DNA of 64,000 nt from Sphingomonas sp. S2-65 (GTDB taxonomy: Bacteria; Pseudomonadota; Alphaproteobacteria; Sphingomonadales; Sphingomonadaceae). The DNA lies in assembly GCF_021513175.1 (NCBI RefSeq), contig NZ_CP090953.1:2414501-2478500 (forward strand). The letters run 5' to 3'. The position numbers were made by a program, and so were the translations under genes. The notes under the pieces were generated by a model, which was given only the letters and a program-made list of their open reading frames with translations, was not told the origin of the DNA and did no database searches. Shown in pieces: positions 45,591-54,981 of this stretch. Every line of letters starts with the position of its first letter. Positions within the stretch are counted from its first letter, which is position 1.

Positions 45591-45606
45591 CGTTCCACGT
45601 GGAACA
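45591..45606. other. parS site 3 (between mnmG and mnmE)
   Basis: CGTTCCACGTGGAACA contains the perfect 14-bp palindrome (45592-45605) and is a 15 of 16 match to the ParB consensus. It is the only intergenic site of the three. Confidence 0.9.
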
Positions 45607-45609
45607 GAC

Positions 45610-46899
45610 CTACTTTCCGATGCAAAAGCGAGAGAACAACGCATCCAGCATCGCTTCCACACCGGCACGGCCAGTGACTGCGTCGAATGCCCGCTGGGCT
45701 GCCCGTACTTCCTCCGCGAACAGCAAAGGATCATGTTGCACGGCAGCACGAGTTAGCGCCGCTGCCGCATCAATGCACAGGTCGCGCTGACGACGATTCA
45801 GGGCGACCATGTCGGGTGCCGGGACCAAGCTCGCCGCGAGCGCCTCGATGCGGTCCCAAAGAACCGACATACCCTCGCCTGTCACGGCCGACAACGCTAG
45901 GTCCTTCCCTCCCGGGTCGCCGCGCTCCGCTTGGTCGGCGCGGGGATGAAGCCACAGCCGGGCAGGATGTTCGGGAGGCGCGTCGTCCCCCAACCACAGC
46001 AGGATGTCGGCGGAACGGATGGCCTCCTCGGCGCGCGCGATCCCGATCTGCTCGATCGCATCTCCCGGAGTCTGATTAAGCCCTGCGGTGTCGGTCAGCA
46101 CATAAGCGAGGCCGTTGCGCGTTACCGGTGCTTCAACACGGTCGCGCGTCGTCCCGGCGATCGACGAAGTGATGGCAGCCTCGCGCCCAACGAGTGCGTT
46201 CAGCAGCGTCGACTTGCCGGCATTGGGTGGCCCCGCAAGAACGACGCGTAACCCGTCGCGAAGACGCTCAACCGGAGGTCGTGTGGCAACCATGCCGACA
46301 TCGCCGCCCAAAGCTCCCGCAAGTGCCTGGAGCGAGGCCAGCGACTCCGCCTCTGCCGCCACATCGTCTTCATCGACATGATCGAGCATCGCTTCCACTT
46401 GGGCAGCGATCCGCAGAAGCCGGTCCGTCCAGCCATCGACTTCGCTCCGTACCGCACCCTCGGCGGAACGCAGCGCGACGCGGCGCTGGGTCTCGGTCTC
46501 GGCGGCCAGCAAGTCGCCCAGTCCTTCGGCCTCGCTCAAGTCGAGCCGGCCATTGTGCAATGCGCGGCGGGTGAATTCGCCAGCCTCCGCCATGCGCAAC
46601 CCCGGCATGCCGCCGAGTGCGGCTTCAATTGCGCGGACTACTGCGCGTCCGCCATGGAGATGCAGTTCCGCGAGATCCTCGCCGGTGGCACTCGCCGGGC
46701 CGGGGAAACAGAGCACCAGTGCGCGATCCAGCAAGCCTCCGTCGGCGGGATTGCGCAACGCCCTCACGCTTGCGCGGCGCGCCGGCGGCAGGGTCCCTGC
46801 CAGGCGTTGCACCGCAGCGAAGGCACCCTCCCCGCTCACGCGAACGACGGCGATCCCGGCGGGCGGTGCGCCGCTGGACAGCGCGAAGATCGTGTCCAT
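45610..46899 (-). CDS. mnmE: tRNA modification GTPase MnmE
   Basis: The 429-residue protein begins MDTIFALSSGAPPAGIAVVR (folate-binding TrmE-N domain). The G domain has GPPNAGKS near residue 224, AGTTRD and DTAGLNQT. It ends with the catalytic-site CIGK motif. It partners MnmG. A long frame to 47106 is rejected. The start codon shares one base with the stop of the DUF6489 gene upstream (TGATG). Confidence 0.96.
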   Translation of the reverse strand: MDTIFALSSGAPPAGIAVVRVSGEGAFAAVQRLAGTLPPARRASVRALRNPADGGLLDRALVLCFPGPASATGEDLAELHLHGGRAVVRAIEAALGGMPGLRMAEAGEFTRRALHNGRLDLSEAEGLGDLLAAETETQRRVALRSAEGAVRSEVDGWTDRLLRIAAQVEAMLDHVDEDDVAAEAESLASLQALAGALGGDVGMVATRPPVERLRDGLRVVLAGPPNAGKSTLLNALVGREAAITSSIAGTTRDRVEAPVTRNGLAYVLTDTAGLNQTPGDAIEQIGIARAEEAIRSADILLWLGDDAPPEHPARLWLHPRADQAERGDPGGKDLALSAVTGEGMSVLWDRIEALAASLVPAPDMVALNRRQRDLCIDAAAALTRAAVQHDPLLFAEEVRAAQRAFDAVTGRAGVEAMLDALFSRFCIGK

Positions 46900-47129
46900 C
46901 AGCCGGCCTTGTTTCCGCCTTCGAACATCGTCCGCCAGAAGTTCATCCCCGCTTCGCCCATCGGCGTCCAGCTGCGTACCAGCGTCTCGAATGCCTCGGG
47001 CGTGCCCTGGGTCTCGATCGCCTGCACCATCAGTTGGACATAGCGGTCGTGCACCGGCGTGAGATCGGGCAGGCCCATTGCGCGCCGCGCCTCCTCGGGG
47101 GTGCAATCTACCTCGACATGGATCTTCAT
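46899..47129 (-). CDS. DUF6489 family small protein
   Basis: A 76-residue protein, MKIHVEVDCTPEEARRAMGL at the start, with a helical, acidic composition (LTPVHDRYVQLMVQ, GEAGMNFWRTMFEG). It resembles small alphaproteobacterial DUF6489 proteins that usually lie before mnmE. Some similar proteins are polyhydroxyalkanoate-granule related, but nothing here proves that. Function unknown. Confidence 0.75.
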   Translation of the reverse strand: MKIHVEVDCTPEEARRAMGLPDLTPVHDRYVQLMVQAIETQGTPEAFETLVRSWTPMGEAGMNFWRTMFEGGNKAG

Positions 47130-47177
47130 GGGCTTTCGTCTCTCCGCTTGAGCACGCCCGATGGCGGCTGCTAGGTC

Positions 47178-47663
47178 ATGGCCATGTATGCGCGCGACCA
47201 CGCCCTGATCGCAACGCCCATCGGCCTGGTCCGCATCGAGGGGGACGATGCGGTCGTGACCGCGCTGCACATCGGCGCCGAGGGCGCACCCGCGCCGGGT
47301 CGCGCTGATGCCGTGCGGACCGCCGCCGAGCAGATCGGCGCATGGTTCGCCGGCGAGCGGCAGGACTTGGCAGTCCCGCTCGCGCCCGCCGCCACATCCC
47401 GAGGACAGACGCTGCGCGACGGGTTGATCGCCATCGGCTATGGCGAGACGCTGAGCTATGGCGCGCTGGCGCAGCGGCTGGGATCGAGCGCCCGCGCGAT
47501 CGGCCAGCTGTGCGCGCGCAATCCGCTCCCCCTGTTCGTGCCGTGTCACCGCGTACTGGGAAGCGGCGGCGTGCTTGGCGCCTATTCGGCCGGCGATGGC
47601 CCGGCGACCAAATCCTGGCTGCTCGAGCATGAGCGGCGCATAGCGAGAAAGACCCTATTATGA
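47178..47663 (+). CDS. Methylated-DNA-protein cysteine methyltransferase
   Basis: The 161-residue protein contains the MGMT active-site motif PCHRV, with acceptor cysteine C123, after ARAIGQLCARNPLPLFV, and the GYGETLSYGALAQRLG DNA-binding helix region. It transfers alkyl groups from O6-alkylguanine to itself. No AdaA domain is present. It diverges from the DUF6489 gene across 48 bp and overlaps the next gene by 4 nt. Confidence 0.92.
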   Translation: MAMYARDHALIATPIGLVRIEGDDAVVTALHIGAEGAPAPGRADAVRTAAEQIGAWFAGERQDLAVPLAPAATSRGQTLRDGLIAIGYGETLSYGALAQRLGSSARAIGQLCARNPLPLFVPCHRVLGSGGVLGAYSAGDGPATKSWLLEHERRIARKTLL

Positions 47664-48355
47664 GCGAGACCAGCATCCAGGCGTCCGACGGAAGCGGCAG
47701 CTTCCAGGCCTATGTCGCCGAACCCGAGGGCACGCCGCGCGCCGCGATCGTCGTCATTCAGGAGATCTTCGGCGTGAACCCGGGCATTCGCCAGAAGTGC
47801 GACGATTGGGCGGCGCAGGGCTATCTGGCGATCGCGCCCGATCTGTTCTGGCGGGTTCAGCCTGGCGTAGTGCTCGATCCCGATGTCGAACCCGAGTTTC
47901 AGCAGGCGCTCCAGCTGATGGGGCAGTTCGACCAGGGCAAGGGCATCGAAGACATCGAAGCGACGATCAAGGCTGCGCGGGCGCAGCTCGGCGGCGGCAA
48001 GGTCGGCGTGGTTGGCTTTTGCCTTGGGGGCCGTCTGGCCTTCATGGCGGCGACGCGTACCGACAGCGATGCAAGCGTCGGCTATTACGCCGTCGGCATC
48101 GACAACCTGCTGGGTGAGAAGCACGCCATCGCCAAGCCGGTGCTGCTCCACGTCGCGGGCGCGGACCATTTCGTCACTCCGGACATCCAGGCGAAGATGC
48201 ACGAAGGGCTCGACGACCATCCCAAGGTGACGATCTTCGACTATCCCGGCGAGGATCATGGCTTTGCCGCAGAGATGGGCAAGCGCCGTTCGGAAGCCGC
48301 GGCGGAACTGGCAGACACGCGCACCGCCGACTTCTTCGCCGAGCATCTGGGCTGA
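47660..48355 (+). CDS. Dienelactone hydrolase family protein
   Basis: The 231-residue alpha/beta hydrolase has the DLH nucleophile elbow GFCLGG with C121, the catalytic aspartate in AGADHFVTPD and histidine in GEDHGFAAE. The ubiquitous DLH family hydrolyses carboxymethylenebutenolide and other lactones. Nothing else here points to aromatic degradation, so a housekeeping lactonase role is equally possible. It overlaps the MGMT gene by 4 nt. Confidence 0.9.
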   Translation: MSETSIQASDGSGSFQAYVAEPEGTPRAAIVVIQEIFGVNPGIRQKCDDWAAQGYLAIAPDLFWRVQPGVVLDPDVEPEFQQALQLMGQFDQGKGIEDIEATIKAARAQLGGGKVGVVGFCLGGRLAFMAATRTDSDASVGYYAVGIDNLLGEKHAIAKPVLLHVAGADHFVTPDIQAKMHEGLDDHPKVTIFDYPGEDHGFAAEMGKRRSEAAAELADTRTADFFAEHLG

Positions 48356-48362
48356 CACGAAA

Positions 48363-48394
48363 AAGGGGCGGCGGCTCGATGAGCCCCGCCCCTT
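48363..48394 (-). terminator. Terminator between convergent dienelactone hydrolase and terC genes
   Basis: AAGGGGCGG pairs with CCGCCCCTT, with an inner GGCTC/GAGCC stem. Read on the reverse strand the hairpin is followed by TTTTT, so it should stop leftward terC transcripts. A weaker CCTTTACC follows on the forward strand. Confidence 0.8.
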
Positions 48395-48412
48395 CCTTTA
48401 CCTGGGTTCGGA

Positions 48413-49144
48413 TCAGCTGAAGAAGCTGGTGATCCCGACGGTCTCGGGCGTGCCCACCCACCCTTCGTAGATCATCTTGCCCGCGACCAGCACGATCACT
48501 GCAAGGCCGATATAGGCGATCCAGCGATGGCGGTCGATCAGCTTGGCGATGAAGTTGGCGGCCAGGCCCATCAGCGCCACCGACAGCAACAGGCCGACGA
48601 CCAGAATGCCCGGGTGCTCGCGCGCGGCGCCGGCCACGGCGAGGACGTTGTCCAGGCTCATCGACACGTCGGCGACAGCAACCGCCCACGCCGCACCGGC
48701 GAAGCTGCGCGCCGACCGGACGCCCGAGCGCTCGTCACCCGCGATCTCCTCGGAGCCATGGCTCTCGCCGGTGTGGCGGATTTCGCGCCAGAATTTCCAG
48801 CTGACCCAGAGCAGCAACAGGCCGCCGGCGAAGATGAGACCGACGATCCCCATCAGCCAGCTGACGACCAGGGCAAAGGCGATGCGCAGCACCAGTGCGG
48901 CGCCGATGCCGATCAGGATGACCTTCTTGCGCTCGGCCGCGGGAAGCCCGGCCGCCAGCGCCCCGACGACGATCGCATTGTCGCCGGCGAGCACCAGGTC
49001 GATCATCAGCACCGAGCCGAAGGCGGCCAATGCCGCCGGCTCGCCGATGTTCGAGAAGTCGGCGACGATATGGTGCCAGATCTCCAGGGGAGACCCGATG
49101 CCGCCTGCGGCGGACGCGGCGGCGGAGAGGATGAGATCGATCAT
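48413..49144 (-). CDS. TerC/YjbE family integral membrane protein
   Basis: The 243-residue protein has about seven membrane helices. The TerC family acidic motifs lie in two of them: MIDLVLAGDNAIVVGALAAG near residue 47 and VAVADVSMSLDNVLAVAGA near residue 150. Relatives are implicated in metal (Mn2+) export or membrane complex assembly. The tellurite-resistance name is historical. It is preceded on the same strand by rho, with a REP doublet between. Confidence 0.88.
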   Translation of the reverse strand: MIDLILSAAASAAGGIGSPLEIWHHIVADFSNIGEPAALAAFGSVLMIDLVLAGDNAIVVGALAAGLPAAERKKVILIGIGAALVLRIAFALVVSWLMGIVGLIFAGGLLLLWVSWKFWREIRHTGESHGSEEIAGDERSGVRSARSFAGAAWAVAVADVSMSLDNVLAVAGAAREHPGILVVGLLLSVALMGLAANFIAKLIDRHRWIAYIGLAVIVLVAGKMIYEGWVGTPETVGITSFFS

Positions 49145-49278
49145 GCTATAGCCCTAGCGTGCGTGACAGCGCAGGCAAGGGGTACGCAGGGAGCGGCGTT
49201 GGGGTTCCGAAGCCAAGTCGGAACACACGCTGCGCTTGGAAACGCGCGGAACCAGCACGGGAACCCTCAATGTACTTC

Positions 49279-49357
49279 GTCACCCCGGCCTTGAGCCGGG
49301 GTCCCGCTGCCTGCAGCCACCAGAAGAAGCGGGATCCCGGCTCAAGGCCGGGATGAC
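49279..49357. repeat. REP doublet, copy 3
   Basis: Nearly identical to the copy at 1946-2023: GTCACCCCGGCCTTGAGCCG on the left, AGAAGAAGCGGGATCCCGGC on the right and GGCCGGGATGAC at the end. Only the central spacer differs. Confidence 0.85.
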
Positions 49358-49415
49358 GGTTATTTGGCGGCTTGTTTATATTCTCGGCTGCCCGGTCTTC
49401 GCCCGCACCGCAAAG

Positions 49416-49438
49416 AAAAAGGCCGGGGATGCCCGGCC
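49416..49438 (-). terminator. Intrinsic terminator of rho
   Basis: On the reverse strand GGCCGGG, loop CATC and CCCGGCC are followed by TTTTT. It lies 5 nt after the rho stop codon. Confidence 0.85.
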
Positions 49439-49443
49439 TCTCC

Positions 49444-50700
<1,257 letters not shown>

Positions 50701-50889
50701 GCGGAGTCCGGGTGCTGGGAAGCTTGGGGAGAGCGTCGTTCGGCGAGATGCGCGCGAGTATCGATGCTTGGAGGAAGGATGTCCGGCGGAACACCGGGAC
50801 ACTCCGCCGAATTAGGTGGCGCCCTCCTCCAAGTCAACCGCGATCACGGCAAGAAAAGCAGCTTTCGACCCCCGCCCCACGCAACTTCG

Positions 50890-51342
50890 TTAGAACGGCT
50901 TCACCACCGCGAGCACGACGATCAGCACCGCGGCAAGCGCCGGCACTTCGTTGAGCAGCCGCAACCGGCGGGTGGGAAGCGTCCCCTGCCCTGCCGCCAG
51001 CTTCTTCGCATAGCCGACCGCCCAGCCATGATAGCCGCTGAGCAGCACGACGAGGAGCAGCTTGGCATGCAGCCAGCCGATCCCCGGCTGGCCGTCGAAC
51101 AGCCCGACATTGGCGGCAAGCGTCAGCCCGAGAAGCCAGACGATGATCATGGAGGGCGTGAGGATCATCCGCCGCAGCATCGCCTCCCGCTTCACCCAGT
51201 CGGCCGCCTGGGGCGTGCCCAGCGCCTCCTGGTGGTGCACCAGATAGCGCGGCAGCAGGAACAGCCCGGCCATCCAGAAGATCACGAAGATGATGTGGAA
51301 CGCCTTCACCCACAGATAGGCGTTGCCCAGGAACCCGGTCAT
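50890..51342 (-). CDS. hemJ: Protoporphyrinogen oxidase HemJ
   Basis: The 150-residue protein has four membrane helices. The conserved histidine lies in KAFHIIFVIFWMAGLFLLPR. Further HemJ/UPF0093 blocks are WVKREAMLRRMILTPSMI and WLHAKLLLVVLLSGYHGW. HemJ oxidises protoporphyrinogen IX in bacteria without HemG or HemY. The 4-nt overlap with hemE supports the heme role. Confidence 0.92.
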   Translation of the reverse strand: MTGFLGNAYLWVKAFHIIFVIFWMAGLFLLPRYLVHHQEALGTPQAADWVKREAMLRRMILTPSMIIVWLLGLTLAANVGLFDGQPGIGWLHAKLLLVVLLSGYHGWAVGYAKKLAAGQGTLPTRRLRLLNEVPALAAVLIVVLAVVKPF

Positions 51343-52376
51343 GCCACTGTCCCCCGTACCCGCGCCAATAACCGTTCGACATGGGCGATCGGCGTGTCCG
51401 GCAGGATGCCGTGACCCAGATTGAAGATGTGCGGCCGGTTCGCGAACGCGGCGAGAATGCGATCGACCGCCGCATCCAGCGTCGCGCCGCCGGCAATCAG
51501 CGCCAACGGATCGAGATTACCTTGCACCGGCAGCCCTTCGGGCAGCGCGGCATCGGCCCAGACCGGGTCCACGGTCTCGTCTACGCCGATCGCATCCGCA
51601 CCGACTTCGCGGGCATAAGCCGGCAGCTTGCCGCCTGCGCCCTTCGGAAAGCCGATCACCGGCACGCCGGGCGCGCGTTCGTGGAGCGCAGTGATGATCC
51701 GCGCGGTCGGGGCGATCACCCAGCGTTCGAACTGCGCGGGGCTCAGGCTGCCCGACCAGCTGTCGAACAGCTGCACGGCCTCGACGCCCGCGTCGATCTG
51801 GCCGAGCAGATACTCGATCGTGCAATCGGCGATGCGGTCGACCAGCGCCTGCATCAGCCCCGGATCGCCATAAGCCAGCCGGCGTGCCTCGGCCTGTTCG
51901 CGGCTACCCTGCCCGTTGATCATGTAGGTCGCGACCGTCCAGGGACTGCCCGCAAAGCCCAGAAACGCCGTCTCGGGTGGCAGGAGTGCCGCCACGCGCC
52001 GAACGGTGCCGTAGACCGGCTCCAGTGCCTCCGGCCGGGCTGTTAGCCCGTCGAGCACGTCGCGCGCCTGCACCTTGGGTGCCAGCCGTGGGCCCTCGCC
52101 GGTTTCGAACCACAGATCCTGGCCCAGCGCCATCGGCACGATCAGGATGTCGGAGAACAGGATCGCCCCATCCATGCCGAAGCGGCGGATCGGCTGCAAC
52201 GTGATCTCCGCCGCGGCATCGCTGTCCATGGCGAGTGCCAGAAATCCGCCTTTTTCCGCCCTGAGCGCGCGATATTCGGGAAGGTAGCGCCCCGCCTGGC
52301 GCATCAGCCAGATCGGCGGGACCGATTGGCGCTGGCCGTAGAGGGTGGCGAGAAGCGGCTTGGGAGAAGCGTACAT
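51339..52376 (-). CDS. hemE: Uroporphyrinogen decarboxylase
   Basis: From the ATG at 52376 the protein has 345 residues. It has MRQAGRYLPEYR at residues 25-36, a substrate-binding DAAILFSDILIVPMALG-like stretch (GAILFSDILIVPMALGQDL), FAGSPWTVATYMI and QLFDSWSGSLSP. HemE converts uroporphyrinogen III to coproporphyrinogen III. It borders the replication origin, as in Caulobacter. A frame to 52418 is rejected. Confidence 0.96.
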   Translation of the reverse strand: MYASPKPLLATLYGQRQSVPPIWLMRQAGRYLPEYRALRAEKGGFLALAMDSDAAAEITLQPIRRFGMDGAILFSDILIVPMALGQDLWFETGEGPRLAPKVQARDVLDGLTARPEALEPVYGTVRRVAALLPPETAFLGFAGSPWTVATYMINGQGSREQAEARRLAYGDPGLMQALVDRIADCTIEYLLGQIDAGVEAVQLFDSWSGSLSPAQFERWVIAPTARIITALHERAPGVPVIGFPKGAGGKLPAYAREVGADAIGVDETVDPVWADAALPEGLPVQGNLDPLALIAGGATLDAAVDRILAAFANRPHIFNLGHGILPDTPIAHVERLLARVRGTVA

Positions 52377-52757
52377 GCGATCCCCTCTGCACCGTCCGGC
52401 CGGTGCGTCAAAGGGCAATCTGCCGGCGCGATTCCGCTACCTGGCGTGAGGCTCCGGGCGAAGAACCAATATCTATAAAGAAGAGAATCTAGGGTTGTTG
52501 GAGTTAGTAGGCGCGTGGATGCCGGTGATTGCGATTCCGCCCATGGCTTTCCCACAGTTTGACTCTCGCCGGAGTGCGATTCCGGCGGGATTCGGTGCAA
52601 CGCTCCCCGCTTTCCACAGGCTGTGGACGGGAACGGTGGGCTGGGGACGCGGTTGTGGAAGAATCACCTGCCGAGTCCTCGGATCCGCGTGCTTGGCCGC
52701 TGCCTGAGGTTGCGCTAGCGTTTGTCCGCCATGTTATCCACAGATCGATCCACCTAG
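52377..52757. other. Probable chromosomal replication origin (oriC)
   Basis: 381 bp between divergent hemE and the DUF299 gene, the position of oriC in Caulobacter. A perfect DnaA box TTATCCACA is at 52734-52742. Near-matches are TTTCCCACA (52548), CTTTCCACA (52610) with an inverted partner CTGTGGA next to it, and the reverse-strand TCTTCCACA (52654). An A+T-rich segment, AATATCTATAAAGAAGAGAA, lies around 52468-52487. Eight GANTC sites fall between 52430 and 52677, and GCGATTCCG occurs at 52428, 52531 and 52576. Gene orientation flips here from leftward to rightward. Confidence 0.8.
52734..52742 (+). promoter_or_regulatory. Perfect DnaA box
   Basis: TTATCCACA, the strong DnaA-binding 9-mer, lies 15 nt before the start codon of the DUF299 gene. 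It is the only perfect copy I found in the intergenic region. Confidence 0.85.
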
Positions 52758-53579
52758 ATGCGGCTGCACCTCCATTTGCTGTCGGATTCCACCGGCGAGA
52801 CGCTGGAAAACATCGCGAAGGCGGCGCTCGCCCAGTTCGACGATGTCGAGACGCTGCGGCATTTCTGGCCGATGGTGCGCTCCGAAGCGCATCTCGAGCG
52901 CATCCTCCAGGAGATCGCGCAGAACCCCGGGCTGGTGATCTTCACCTTGGTGAACAGCGGCGTACGCCGCACGCTCGAAACCCGCTGCCGCGCATTGGGT
53001 CTGCCGGCGATCGCCCCGCTCGATCCGGTCAGCCATGCGCTGTCGAGCCTGCTCGGCCAGGAAGCGAAGGCGCGGCCGGGCCGCCAGCACAGCCTGGACG
53101 CCGCCTATTTCGCGCGCGTCGATGCGATCCAGTTCACCATGGCGCATGATGACGGCATCGGCGCAGAGGATTGGGAGGAATGCGACATCGTCCTCGCCGG
53201 GGTGTCGCGCTCGTCCAAGACGCCGACCTCGATCTACCTGGCCAATCGCGGGTACAAGACCGCAAACATCCCGATCGTGGTGGAATCGCCGCCTCCGCGC
53301 GAGCTGTTCGGCCTCAAGCATCCGCTCGTCGTCGGGCTCACCACCAGCGCCGATCGGCTGGTGCAGATCCGCCGCAACCGGTTGCTGTCGCTCAACCAGA
53401 GCCCGGAGACCGACTATGTCGATCAGGATTCGGTGCAGCGCGAGATCGCCTTTGCCCGGCGGATGTTCGCCGACAATGGCTGGCCGGTGATCGACGTCAC
53501 TCGGCGTTCGATCGAGGAGACCGCGGCGGCGATCATCCAGCTATGCAACCAGCGCGCGCTCCAGGAGCGTGAGGCATGA
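52758..53579 (+). CDS. ppsR: DUF299 kinase/pyrophosphorylase (PEP synthase or PPDK regulatory protein)
   Basis: The 273-residue protein begins LHLHLLSDSTGETLENIAKA and has the P-loop-like GVSRSSKTPTSIYLANRG near residue 150. It is the family that phosphorylates and dephosphorylates a threonine of PEP synthase or pyruvate,phosphate dikinase, using ADP and Pi. Which target applies cannot be told here. It lies directly right of the origin and overlaps maf by 4 nt. Confidence 0.93.
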   Translation: MRLHLHLLSDSTGETLENIAKAALAQFDDVETLRHFWPMVRSEAHLERILQEIAQNPGLVIFTLVNSGVRRTLETRCRALGLPAIAPLDPVSHALSSLLGQEAKARPGRQHSLDAAYFARVDAIQFTMAHDDGIGAEDWEECDIVLAGVSRSSKTPTSIYLANRGYKTANIPIVVESPPPRELFGLKHPLVVGLTTSADRLVQIRRNRLLSLNQSPETDYVDQDSVQREIAFARRMFADNGWPVIDVTRRSIEETAAAIIQLCNQRALQEREA

Positions 53580-54175
53580 CGACGTTGGTGCTCGCCTCGC
53601 AAAGCGCGTCGCGCCGGGCGATGCTCGACGCCGCCGGGGTGCCGCACGAGGCAGTCGCTGCGCAGGTGGACGAGGCCACCGCGAAGGAGTCGCTGGTCGC
53701 CGCGGGCACCAGTCCGCGCGACCTGGCCGATGCGCTCGCCGAACTGAAGGCGCTCAAGGTGTCGCGGCTGGTGCCGCAGGCGCTGGTGCTTGGCGGCGAC
53801 TCGGTCGTCGCGTTGGACGACGGTACCCTGCTCGACAAGCCGGTGAGCCGCGAGGATGCCGCCGAGCATCTCCGTCGCATGTCCGGCCGGCATCATGATC
53901 TGTACAGCGCGGCGGTGATCGCCGAGGACATCCGGGCGGTGTGGCGGCACGTCGATCGCGCGCGGATGCACGTCCGCACCCTCAGCGAGGCCTTCATCCA
54001 GCGCTATCTCGACGCCGAATGGCCGGCGATCGCCGGCTGTGTCGGCTGCTACCGCATGGAAGGACCAGGCGTGCAATTGGTCGCGCGCGTGGAGGGTAGC
54101 CACTTCACTATCCTCGGTATGCCGATGCTGCCGCTCCTCGACTATCTGCGTACCCGCGGAGTGCTGACGTCATGA
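53576..54175 (+). CDS. maf: Maf-type nucleotide pyrophosphatase
   Basis: The 199-residue protein begins LVLASQSASRRAMLDAAG, the Maf substrate motif. It has EATAKES, LGGDSVVALDDG with the catalytic aspartate and DYLRTRGVL at the end. Maf proteins hydrolyse dTTP/UTP or modified nucleotides. Overlaps of 4 nt with the DUF299 gene and aroE make it part of the right-hand origin operon. Confidence 0.92.
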   Translation: MTTLVLASQSASRRAMLDAAGVPHEAVAAQVDEATAKESLVAAGTSPRDLADALAELKALKVSRLVPQALVLGGDSVVALDDGTLLDKPVSREDAAEHLRRMSGRHHDLYSAAVIAEDIRAVWRHVDRARMHVRTLSEAFIQRYLDAEWPAIAGCVGCYRMEGPGVQLVARVEGSHFTILGMPMLPLLDYLRTRGVLTS

Positions 54176-54981
54176 CGCCCTTTGCCGAAGTGATCGGCGA
54201 TCCGATCGTCCAGTCCAAGTCGCCGCTGATCCACGGCTTCTGGCTGAAGGCATTGGGTATCGACGGCGAATACCGTGCGACACACGTCGCGTCGGATGGG
54301 CTTGCCGCCTATTTTGCCGAGCGGAGCGCCGACCCCGCCTGGCGCGGCTGCAACATCACCCTGCCCCACAAGATCGACGCGCTCGACCATGTCGAGGACC
54401 GCGGCGGCGTGCGCGAGTCGATCGGCGCGATCAACACCGTGATCCGTGCCGAGGACGGCGTGCTGATCGGCACCAACACCGATGCCGGCGGCTTTTATGC
54501 CCCCATCGCCGGACTGGAGCTCGACGGCGCGCATGTGGCGGTGATCGGCGCCGGTGGCGCCGCGCGGGCGATCCTGTTCGCCCTTTCGCGGGTCGGCGTA
54601 GGCCGCGTGACGATCCTCAACCGCAATGTGCTCAAGGCCGCGGCGCTGCTGTCGCGCTTCGGGATCAAGGGCGACGCGGTGCCGGTGGGAAGTCCGCTGC
54701 CCCCGGTCGACTTGCTGGTCAACGCCAGCGCGCTCGGCATGGTGGGACAGCCGCCGCTCTCGATCGACTTGTCGCCGCTGCCCGAGGATGCGGTGGTGTA
54801 TGACGCGGTGTACGCTCCGCTGGAAACCGAACTGCTCGCCCAGGCGCGTGAACGCGACCTCGACATTGTCGACGGGTTGGAGATGCTGGTCGGCCAGGCT
54901 GCGCTCGCCTTCGAAATGTTCTTCGGTGCCGAGCCGCCGCGCGACCGCGATGAGGAGCTGCGGGCATTGCTGACGGCATGA
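54172..54981 (+). CDS. aroE: Shikimate dehydrogenase (NADP+)
   Basis: The 269-residue protein has [16 protein letters not shown] for shikimate binding, the catalytic K67 in NITLPHK and the NADP-binding [13 protein letters not shown]. It reduces 3-dehydroshikimate in aromatic amino acid synthesis. It overlaps maf and coaE by 4 nt each. Confidence 0.95.
   Translation: MTPFAEVIGDPIVQSKSPLIHGFWLKALGIDGEYRATHVASDGLAAYFAERSADPAWRGCNITLPHKIDALDHVEDRGGVRESIGAINTVIRAEDGVLIGTNTDAGGFYAPIAGLELDGAHVAVIGAGGAARAILFALSRVGVGRVTILNRNVLKAAALLSRFGIKGDAVPVGSPLPPVDLLVNASALGMVGQPPLSIDLSPLPEDAVVYDAVYAPLETELLAQARERDLDIVDGLEMLVGQAALAFEMFFGAEPPRDRDEELRALLTA

Larger units (their letters stand above)
49145..49443. other. 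299-bp rho-terC intergenic region
   Basis: Holds the rho terminator (49416-49438) and a REP doublet (49279-49357). About 130 bp before the terC start hold its presumed promoter, which I cannot place. No reading frame here looks real. Confidence 0.6.

Noticed and set aside
52548..52662. The weaker boxes TTTCCCACA, CTTTCCACA and TCTTCCACA as separate DnaA-box features
   Set aside because: Each has two mismatches to TTATNCACA. They are mentioned as support for the origin but not called individually.
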